NCBI GenBank assembly: GCA_012798745.1
Contig: JAAZMQ010000294.1
Coordinates: 1-5,432 of the forward strand
DNA from: Bacteroidales bacterium
Lineage (GTDB): Bacteria; Bacteroidota; Bacteroidia; Bacteroidales; Dysgonomonadaceae
Direction: 5' to 3'
Length of the DNA stretch: 5,432 nt
The translations under genes were made by a program, and so were the position numbers. Shown piece after piece: positions 1 through 4,256 of the stretch (position 1 is the stretch's first letter; each line of letters opens with the position of its first letter). The notes under the pieces were generated by a model. That model ran no database searches, was not told where the DNA came from, and was given only the letters and a program-made list of their open reading frames with translations.

Positions 1-128
1 AAAACACCGATTATACCTTAAAGAAAATAGCCGCACTGCTGGGTTTTGCAAGCGTTTCTCATTTGTGGGACTTTTGCATGAAAAGGATCGGCATGACGCC
101 TGCCGAAATTCGTAGTCAAAAAGAATAG
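1..128 (+). CDS. AraC-family transcriptional regulator, C-terminal fragment (5' end outside window)
   Basis: The frame running from base 3 to the TAG at 126-128 encodes 41 residues and is open at the left edge. It contains LKKIAALLGFASVSHLW followed by FCMKRIGMTPAEIR. This is the pattern of the second helix-turn-helix of AraC/XylS regulators: (L/I)xxIAxxLGF, then a recognition helix, then F(K/C)xxxGxTPxExR. The domain contacts promoter DNA; the N-terminal ligand or signalling part is missing, so neither effector nor targets can be named. The frame ends seven residues after the TPAEIR motif, as is normal for the family, so the 3' end looks intact. Its stop codon directly abuts the stop of the convergent lipoprotein gene, and its likely terminator lies inside that gene at 155-185. 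The family call is firm; the subfamily is unknown. Confidence 0.85.
   Translation, partial: NTDYTLKKIAALLGFASVSHLWDFCMKRIGMTPAEIRSQKE
88..106 (-). terminator. weak candidate intrinsic terminator for the lipoprotein gene, inside the AraC-type coding region
   Basis: Read on the minus strand, TCGGCA, a 7-nt loop and TGCCGA form a 6-bp G+C-rich stem, followed by TCCTTTTC. It lies 23 nt beyond the stop of the minus-strand lipoprotein gene. The T tract is short and interrupted by CC, so this is a weaker terminator than its counterpart at 155-185. The stem codes for part of the GMTPAE motif of the regulator, so it could also be a by-product of the protein sequence. Confidence 0.3.
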
Positions 129-998
129 TTATTCCCCTTTCTTACTTAATAAGTAGCGAATGAGGACTTCGCTTTTTTCTTTTTCGAGCTTCAAGTGTTC
201 GATTTCGAGCAGCAGTGATGAGAGTTCGTACGATTGGGCAATGCCCTCTTTTTCTTTATTCGTCATTCGTTTCGACACGGTGCGTTTACCGATAAAATAA
301 ACCGTGAGAGGTCGATCTTTAAAGGTATAGACAAATTTGGCCACACCATTTTCGTTGTCTCCACTGTAACGAACAATCTCGTAACTTGTGGTAAGGGTGC
401 TGAAGCGGTAATTCAGCCCTTCTGATGTAACGGGAAGGGTTTCGGCATATTCGCCTTCGGGTAGGCTGATTTTTATTTGGTTGTGGTGGATGTTCTGACC
501 AACAACAACACTTTCGAGATAGAGATTCCCTTTTTCCTGTACTCCCGACCGTACCGTATTTTGATAAAGCGTTTGGCTCAACGGATAGATTTTGGGGATG
601 TAATCGCCAAATTCTTGATATTCTTCATCGCGAACGTAATCGAATTTCAACAGCATGACTTTCAGGGTGTCGTAATTTACCTGAAGCATGGAATCGCAAA
701 AGGCAATGTTGCGTTGGTTTTCGGCTAAACGCACATCCTGCATCAACGCAAAACCCGCTTTGATCTCTTTAAAAGCTTTAGGAAATTTTATTTTTATACT
801 GTCAATCTGTGTTTTAGCTAAATCATAATTGCCTTCTTCATAAGCTTGTTGAGCGGCATTAAGGTAGTCTTTGGCCGTTTTTTCTTTACTTTGTGAACAA
901 GCAACGAGCAGAAACAATCCGATAAAGATTTTATAAAAAACAGATACGGCCAAAAATTTAGTTGTCGGATAAAGCGATTTTCTCTTTTTCCTTGTCAT
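129..998 (-). CDS. predicted lipoprotein of unknown function with a TPR-like N-terminal region and C-terminal coiled coil
   Basis: I do not recognise a named family for this 289-residue protein. It begins with a basic stretch (MTRKKRKSLY), then a hydrophobic segment at about residues 15-32 ending in the lipobox LVAC, so Cys34 should be lipidated after signal peptidase II cleavage. The residues after the cysteine (SQSKEK) lack the clear acidic surface-export signal of Bacteroidota lipoproteins, so a periplasm-facing location is more likely; this is inference. Residues about 41-80 (YLNAAQQAYEEGNYDLAKTQ) resemble one TPR-type helix pair. Residues 155-240 look beta-rich, and residues about 253-286 form a Leu/Glu/Lys-rich helix likely to be a coiled coil. 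The ATG at 998 is chosen over an in-frame TTG at 1022, because that TTG overlaps a perfect -7 promoter box at 1020-1027. The gene lies downstream of mgtE on the same strand, after a 118-bp gap, and has its own promoter. Confidence 0.8.
   Translation of the reverse strand: MTRKKRKSLYPTTKFLAVSVFYKIFIGLFLLVACSQSKEKTAKDYLNAAQQAYEEGNYDLAKTQIDSIKIKFPKAFKEIKAGFALMQDVRLAENQRNIAFCDSMLQVNYDTLKVMLLKFDYVRDEEYQEFGDYIPKIYPLSQTLYQNTVRSGVQEKGNLYLESVVVGQNIHHNQIKISLPEGEYAETLPVTSEGLNYRFSTLTTSYEIVRYSGDNENGVAKFVYTFKDRPLTVYFIGKRTVSKRMTNKEKEGIAQSYELSSLLLEIEHLKLEKEKSEVLIRYLLSKKGE
155..185 (+). terminator. intrinsic terminator of the AraC-type gene, embedded in the convergent lipoprotein gene
   Basis: AGCGAA (155-160), a 7-nt loop (161-167) and TTCGCT (168-173) form a perfect 6-bp stem. 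It is followed on the plus strand by an almost uninterrupted T run to 185, broken only by one C at 179. This is a classic rho-independent terminator 26 nt after the regulator's stop. On the opposite strand the same bases are codons 276-282 of the lipoprotein (SEVLIRY), and the T run there is an A run, so it should act in one direction only. Confidence 0.7.
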
Positions 999-1019
999 GT
1001 TTTCGTATCGTAAGCGCTG

Positions 1020-1027
1020 CAAATGTA
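1020..1027 (-). promoter_or_regulatory. Bacteroidota -7 promoter box of the lipoprotein gene
   Basis: The minus strand reads TACATTTG, a perfect match to the Bacteroidota sigma-70 type -7 consensus TAnnTTTG. It ends 21 nt before the ATG at 998, giving a leader of about 15 nt. The upstream -33 box is not clear. This box indicates that the lipoprotein gene can be transcribed independently of mgtE, and it rules out the in-frame TTG at 1022 as the start under this promoter. Confidence 0.6.
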
Positions 1028-1064
1028 CAAAATATATCGGCAGTAAAACAGGATTTTAAACTGC

Positions 1065-1095
1065 ATTTATTGTAATTTTACAAATTGTAACAAAA
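1065..1095 (+). repeat. 31-nt AT-rich direct repeat, copy 1 (downstream of mgtE)
   Basis: This stretch matches 2646-2676 at 27 of 31 positions, including the exact 15-mer ATTTATTGTAATTTT. It lies in the gap between mgtE and the lipoprotein gene and contains the 13-nt palindrome TTACAA-A-TTGTAA at 1078-1090. No plus-strand gene begins nearby, so unlike copy 2 it is not an obvious promoter for anything. It may be a shared operator or chance similarity in AT-rich DNA. Confidence 0.45.
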
Positions 1096-1116
1096 CGATA
1101 CGGGTTTGTTCTTTTT

Positions 1117-2457
1117 CTAAAAACCTAAAAAGTAGGAAGCTAAAGAAAAATAGATGACGATGCCGAGGATATCGGCAATTGACGTAATAAGCGGAGCACT
1201 GGCTGTAGCCGGGTCGAGTTTCAATTTTGTGAATATAAAAGGCAGCAACAAGCCGATTAAACTGCCAATCATCACAACTAAAATCATGGTAAGAGCAACA
1301 ATGTAAATGATTTCGGGCGATCGGAATTTCGCTATCGCTGCGATACCTATAGCCATTGTAATTCCCAGTAAAAAGGAAACGATAAACTCTTTTCCAACCA
1401 ACTTGTACCAGTCTTTCAAGTGGACATCGCCTGTGGCAAGCGATCGAATCATCAACGATGCCGTTTGCGAACCGGCGTTTCCTGCACTGTCAATAATGAG
1501 AGGCAAAAAGAAAACCAGCGAAACTGCCGATTGAATCAGGTGTTCGAAATTGGAAAGAACAGCGCCGGAAAAAATGTTTACGAAGAGCAATGCCACCAGC
1601 CAGAAAATCCGTTCCTTATATAAAGTGAAAGCCGGCGCTTTAAGGGGATCGATAATGGGCTTTTGCAATGAACCGAATTTGAGGAAATCCTCGGTAGATT
1701 CTTCTTCAACAACGTCCATGATATCGTCGAACGTTACAATTCCCAATAAAATTCCTTCTTCGTTCACCACCGGCAAAGAAGCTCGGTCGTAATCTTTGAA
1801 AACACGGATAGCCATTTCCTGATCTTCCATAGCATTGAGTGCCACGAAACGACGATCCATGAGTTCCGAAACGGTTTGGTTGGGCGAGGCTAGGATGATA
1901 TCTTTGATTTGAATGTCGTCCAGCAGTTTCCAGTCCTTATCCACAACATAAATGCTGTCTATTGTTTCGCAATTCTTACCGTATTGTCTGATGTGTGCAA
2001 AAACTTCTTCGATGGTATAATGGGGTTTTACGGCAACGTAGTTGGGGGTCATTAAACGCCCGATGCTGTTTTCGGGATAACCGAGCAATTGGGTTGCAAT
2101 TTTCCGTTCGTCGTCCGATAAAAGTTGGATCAACTGTTGAGTGACTTTGCCGGGCAGTTCCTCGAAAAAGGCGGTTCGATCGTCCGGATCGAGGTCGTTC
2201 AGCAAATCCGAAAGCTTATGGATGTTTTGAGCCAACCCTTCGATGATTTGTTCTTGACTCTCGTGCGAGAGGTGCTGAAAGGTTTCTTTGGCTTGTTCTC
2301 TGTTGAGCAGACGAAACAAAACCACATCGTCGCCTTCGGATGAATCTTTGATGCATTGTGCTACATCGAAAGGATCCAATTGATTTAAAGAATACTTTAG
2401 AGATTTCCAGTCTTTTTTATTGATAAGGTCCCGGAAGTTACGTTTAATGTTTACCAT
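1117..2457 (-). CDS. mgtE: magnesium transporter MgtE
   Basis: This 446-residue protein is a Mg2+-gated Mg2+ channel of the cytoplasmic membrane, dimeric in characterised members. The cytosolic part has an N-terminal helical MgtE domain at about 20-128 and two CBS domains at about 135-195 and 198-255 (first starting near LMTPNYVAV; second with LPVVNEEGILLGIVTFDD). The acidic linker DVVEEESTEDF at 248-258 and a plug helix follow. In known homologues Mg2+ binds between these acidic domains and closes the pore. Five membrane helices lie at about 284-306, 308-330, 357-377, 382-408 and 423-445. Signature motifs are GNAGSQ at 326-331 and DPATASAPLITSIAD at 415-429; Asp429 fits the pore Asp of Thermus thermophilus MgtE. 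Length and domains are complete. The ATG at 2457 sits 8 nt after a strong AAGGAGG, unusual for this phylum and for the other genes here. Its long leader with upstream ORFs suggests translational control. Confidence 0.96.
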   Translation of the reverse strand: MVNIKRNFRDLINKKDWKSLKYSLNQLDPFDVAQCIKDSSEGDDVVLFRLLNREQAKETFQHLSHESQEQIIEGLAQNIHKLSDLLNDLDPDDRTAFFEELPGKVTQQLIQLLSDDERKIATQLLGYPENSIGRLMTPNYVAVKPHYTIEEVFAHIRQYGKNCETIDSIYVVDKDWKLLDDIQIKDIILASPNQTVSELMDRRFVALNAMEDQEMAIRVFKDYDRASLPVVNEEGILLGIVTFDDIMDVVEEESTEDFLKFGSLQKPIIDPLKAPAFTLYKERIFWLVALLFVNIFSGAVLSNFEHLIQSAVSLVFFLPLIIDSAGNAGSQTASLMIRSLATGDVHLKDWYKLVGKEFIVSFLLGITMAIGIAAIAKFRSPEIIYIVALTMILVVMIGSLIGLLLPFIFTKLKLDPATASAPLITSIADILGIVIYFSLASYFLGF

Positions 2458-2495
2458 GATTCATGCCTCCTTACTTTTTTGCTGTAAAGAGACAT
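2451..2495 (-). other. possible second upstream ORF overlapping the mgtE start
   Basis: An ATG at 2495-2493, in the loop and 3' arm of the leader hairpin, opens a 14-codon frame, MSLYSKKVRRHESW. It reads through the mgtE Shine-Dalgarno sequence and stops at the TAA 2453-2451, overlapping the mgtE start by 7 nt in another frame. Such an overlap would permit translational coupling by re-initiation. It has no Shine-Dalgarno sequence of its own and could be fortuitous. Confidence 0.2.
2466..2472 (-). promoter_or_regulatory. strong Shine-Dalgarno sequence of mgtE
   Basis: The minus strand reads AAGGAGG, then 8 nt, then the ATG at 2457. It is the only good Shine-Dalgarno sequence in the window: the CCA enzyme, ftsX, DUF3098 and lipoprotein starts are all preceded by A/T-rich sequence. 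Bacteroidota ribosomes are known to occlude their anti-Shine-Dalgarno, so a near-perfect site suggests special translational behaviour. It also supports the chosen start of mgtE. Confidence 0.8.
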
Positions 2496-2510
2496 CCAAT
2501 CCCCTTACAG
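2482..2510 (-). promoter_or_regulatory. hairpin in the mgtE leader RNA
   Basis: In the mgtE-sense RNA, bases 2510-2499 pair with 2493-2482 in 12 consecutive pairs closing a 5-nt loop (2498-2494). Nine positions could be paired on either strand. The other three are G-U wobbles in this RNA and would be A-C mismatches in the opposite one. The stop codon of the 16-codon upstream ORF (2507-2505) lies in the 5' arm. The hairpin is followed by A-rich rather than U-rich RNA, so it is not an intrinsic terminator. It ends 9 nt before the Shine-Dalgarno sequence. A role in translational control is inferred. Confidence 0.5.
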
Positions 2511-2555
2511 AAGTTGTTGATACTTGAAATTATTAGGATAAGGATCGTCGTCCAT
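2505..2555 (-). CDS. candidate leader peptide of mgtE (16 codons, acidic/proline N-terminus)
   Basis: The ATG at 2555 opens a frame ending at TAA 2507-2505 and encodes MDDDPYPNNFKYQQLL. It starts about 28 nt after the predicted mgtE transcription start and ends 47 nt before the mgtE ATG. Enterobacterial MgtL, upstream of the magnesium transporter gene mgtA, begins MEPDPTP. Acidic and proline residues near its N-terminus destabilise translating ribosomes when Mg2+ is low. Three aspartates followed by Pro-Tyr-Pro at the same place upstream of another Mg2+ transporter is a suggestive parallel, not homology. There is no Shine-Dalgarno sequence, but that is normal in this phylum; the region before the ATG is A/T-rich. 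Translation is unproven, and a short ORF of this length can arise by chance in a 125-nt leader. Confidence 0.4.
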   Translation of the reverse strand: MDDDPYPNNFKYQQLL

Positions 2556-2589
2556 CGAGTAATAATTTAATTTTAGTGGTTTGAACGTG

Positions 2590-2597
2590 CAAAGATA
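2590..2597 (-). promoter_or_regulatory. Bacteroidota -7 promoter box of mgtE
   Basis: The minus strand reads TATCTTTG, a perfect TAnnTTTG match followed by C. Transcription would start near 2584, giving mgtE a leader of about 125 nt that holds the candidate leader peptide, the hairpin and the Shine-Dalgarno sequence. The -33 region is not distinct. It is separated by 56 bp from the divergent promoter box of the CCA enzyme gene. Confidence 0.6.
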
Positions 2598-2645
2598 ACC
2601 ATATTTTTTTCGGAAATAAAATTGCTGTATTATGCCACCTGTAAG

Positions 2646-2676
2646 ATTTATTGTAATTTTGCAATTTGTTACAAAT
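2646..2676 (+). repeat. 31-nt AT-rich direct repeat, copy 2 (CCA enzyme promoter)
   Basis: This is the partner of 1065-1095 (27 of 31 identical, same orientation). Here it includes the -7 box of the CCA enzyme gene at 2654-2661 and most of the palindrome AATTTGT-T-ACAAATT at 2663-2677. The two copies bracket mgtE and its leader. Confidence 0.45.
2654..2661 (+). promoter_or_regulatory. Bacteroidota -7 promoter box of the CCA enzyme gene
   Basis: The plus strand reads TAATTTTG, a perfect match to TAnnTTTG followed by C. Transcription should start near 2668, leaving a leader of about 26 nt before the ATG at 2694. A -33 box is not clear. Its position downstream of the in-frame TTG at 2622 argues against that TTG as the translation start. 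Confidence 0.6.
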
Positions 2677-2682
2677 TACAAA
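2663..2682 (+). promoter_or_regulatory. palindrome and tandem heptamer at the CCA enzyme promoter, possible operator
   Basis: AATTTGT-T-ACAAATT (2663-2677) is a perfect 15-nt palindrome just downstream of the -7 box. It overlaps two adjacent copies of TTACAAA (2669-2675 and 2676-2682). It covers the expected transcription start, a typical repressor position. No regulator can be named, and AT-rich DNA forms such patterns easily. Confidence 0.3.
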
Positions 2683-2693
2683 CCTGTAATTTT

Positions 2694-4124
2694 ATGGAGA
2701 TCCCTTACGAAAAGATACGTAAATATCTGAATAAACCGGTTTTCAGGCTGGTTTCGCAAGCTGCTGACGAGATGAACGTGGAGTGCTATGTGATAGGAGG
2801 ATACGTTCGCGATATTTTTCTTCACAGAACGTCGAAAGATATCGATTTTGTGGTTGTGGGAAGCGGCATTGCTCTGGCAGAAGCGGTGGCAAAAAAAATG
2901 GGCAAACAGTCGAAAGTGACGGTTTATAAAAATTTTGGTACGGCACAAGTAAAATATAAAGGGTATGAATTGGAATTTGTGGGGGCACGAAAAGAGTCGT
3001 ATACCCACGATTCGCGAAAACCCATTGTGGAAGATGGTACGTTGGAAGATGATCTTAAGCGGCGCGATTTTACGATCAGTACGTTGGCTTTGTGCCTTAA
3101 CAGCGACCGATTCGGCGAATTGGTGGATTATTTTAATGGGTTGCAGGATCTGGAAAACCGTATTATCAAAACACCGTTGGATCCCAATATCACGTTTAGC
3201 GACGATCCGTTGCGTATGATGCGTGCCATCAGGTTTGCGTCGCAATTGGGATTCGATATTCATTCCGAAACATTCGATGCCATTGTGGCCAACAAGGAAC
3301 GCATTTCCATTGTTTCTACCGAACGCATTACCGATGAGCTGAACAAGATTATTCTTTCGCCGAAGCCGTCGGTAGGATTTATTCTGCTGGAAAAAACGGG
3401 ACTGCTCGATCTTGTTTTTCCCGAGATGGCTGCATTGAAAGGTGTGGAAAATCGCGACGGGGTGCAGCATAAGGATAATTTTTATCATACACTTGCTGTG
3501 TTGGATAACATTGCGCTCAAAACCGATAATTTATGGTTGCGTTGGGCTGCCCTGTTGCACGATATCGGTAAATCGGCAACCAAACGATGGGATCCTCAAC
3601 TCGGATGGACATTTTATAATCACGATCATGTGGGAGCGAAAATGGTTCCCGGAATTTTTCGTCGACTGCGTTTGCCGTTGAACGAAAAAATGAAATATGT
3701 GCAGAAATTGGTTGCCTTACACATGCGACCGATGCAACTGGTGGATGATCAGGTTACCGATTCGGCTGTCCGTCGTCTGCTTTTTGATGCAGGAGACGAT
3801 ATTGACGATTTAATGATGCTATGTGAAGCCGATGTTACGACAAAGAACCCTGCCAAAGCCAGGCTTTACCTTCGGAATTTTAAAATGGTGAGGCAAAAGC
3901 TGAGAGAGATTGAAGAAAAAGACCGAATACGGAATTTTCAGCCGCCGGTAGACGGATACGAGATCATGCAGACGTTTGGATTGAGCCCGGGAAAAGAAGT
4001 GGGGATGTTGAAATCGGCTATCAAGGAGGCTATCCTCGATGGGATAATACCTAACGAACACGATGCAGCGTATCGGTTTATGTTGGAAAAAGCGAAAGAA
4101 ATGGGATTAAAACCTGTAAAATAA
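2694..4124 (+). CDS. cca: CCA tRNA nucleotidyltransferase, class II with HD domain
   Basis: This 476-residue cytoplasmic enzyme adds or repairs the 3'-terminal CCA of tRNAs from CTP and ATP without a nucleic-acid template. The nucleotidyltransferase head shows GGYVRD at 35-40 and the metal-binding pair D49-x-D51 in KDIDFVVVG, with a further acidic residue, E94, in LEFVGAR. RRDFT at 123-127 belongs to the nucleotide-recognition region. DDPLRMMRAIRFASQLGF (170-187) and ERITDELNKII (210-220) form the neck. A C-terminal HD phosphohydrolase-like domain follows, with H265, H289-D290 in LLHDIGK and FYNHDHVGA at 307-315. The sequence is close to bacterial poly(A) polymerase PcnB, but in this phylum such proteins are normally the CCA enzyme; the two cannot be separated by sequence alone. 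The ATG at 2694 is preferred over the in-frame TTG at 2622, which lies upstream of the promoter box. It is divergent from mgtE. Confidence 0.92.
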   Translation: MEIPYEKIRKYLNKPVFRLVSQAADEMNVECYVIGGYVRDIFLHRTSKDIDFVVVGSGIALAEAVAKKMGKQSKVTVYKNFGTAQVKYKGYELEFVGARKESYTHDSRKPIVEDGTLEDDLKRRDFTISTLALCLNSDRFGELVDYFNGLQDLENRIIKTPLDPNITFSDDPLRMMRAIRFASQLGFDIHSETFDAIVANKERISIVSTERITDELNKIILSPKPSVGFILLEKTGLLDLVFPEMAALKGVENRDGVQHKDNFYHTLAVLDNIALKTDNLWLRWAALLHDIGKSATKRWDPQLGWTFYNHDHVGAKMVPGIFRRLRLPLNEKMKYVQKLVALHMRPMQLVDDQVTDSAVRRLLFDAGDDIDDLMMLCEADVTTKNPAKARLYLRNFKMVRQKLREIEEKDRIRNFQPPVDGYEIMQTFGLSPGKEVGMLKSAIKEAILDGIIPNEHDAAYRFMLEKAKEMGLKPVK

Positions 4125-4179
4125 AAAACGTATTCAGATTATTTAGGACACACATCGGCTTTTTTGGCAATATTTTTTG

Positions 4180-4187
4180 TTACTTTG
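4180..4187 (+). promoter_or_regulatory. probable -7 promoter box of ftsX
   Basis: TTACTTTG differs from TAnnTTTG at one position and is followed by C; a T-rich stretch lies about 18 bp upstream. Transcription would start near 4193, giving a leader of about 65 nt. It lies downstream of the in-frame TTG at 4164, so that codon cannot be the ftsX start. There is no clear intrinsic terminator between the CCA enzyme stop and this box, so some read-through is possible. Confidence 0.5.
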
Positions 4188-4193
4188 CAAAAT

Positions 4194-4240
4194 AATCGGG
4201 GAAAAGTCTGGTTTCGCTTGTTTAGTAATCCCTCCCGATT
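4194..4240 (+). promoter_or_regulatory. inverted repeat in the ftsX leader
   Basis: AATCGGG (4194-4200) and CCCGATT (4234-4240) are perfectly complementary, with a further possible G-U pair inside, enclosing about 32 nt. The left arm would be at the very 5' end of the ftsX mRNA. It could be a 5'-stabilising stem; the long loop makes it uncertain. Confidence 0.3.
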
Positions 4241-4256
4241 TTGTCCATATACAATT

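Noticed and set aside
999..1022. Lipoprotein start at TTG 1022 instead of ATG 998
   Set aside because: The TTG is part of the perfect TAnnTTTG promoter box, so it would not be in the mRNA.
1117..1144. Terminator at the end of mgtE (CCTA, loop, TAGG, then T run on the minus strand)
   Set aside because: The stem is only 4 bp and overlaps the stop codon. It is too weak to call, so read-through into the lipoprotein gene remains possible.
2505..2555. The short ORF upstream of mgtE as a remnant of a decayed gene such as ksgA
   Set aside because: The peptide does not resemble the C-terminus of KsgA as I know it, and no longer homologous reading frame is seen around it. A leader ORF fits its position after the promoter better.
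2622..2693. N-terminal extension of the CCA enzyme from an in-frame TTG
   Set aside because: The -7 box at 2654-2661 lies inside the extension, the added residues are Cys/Tyr-rich and unlike the family, and the ATG at 2694 gives a normal N-terminus.
2676..3488. A 270-codon open frame antisense to the CCA enzyme gene
   Set aside because: Its translation is rich in His, Arg, Phe and Ile without recognisable domains, and it lies entirely opposite a well-conserved enzyme. It is a codon-usage shadow.
4164..4256. 31-residue N-terminal extension of FtsX from an in-frame TTG
   Set aside because: The probable promoter box at 4180-4187 is downstream of the TTG, and FtsX proteins of this group start just before the first membrane helix, as from the ATG at 4257.
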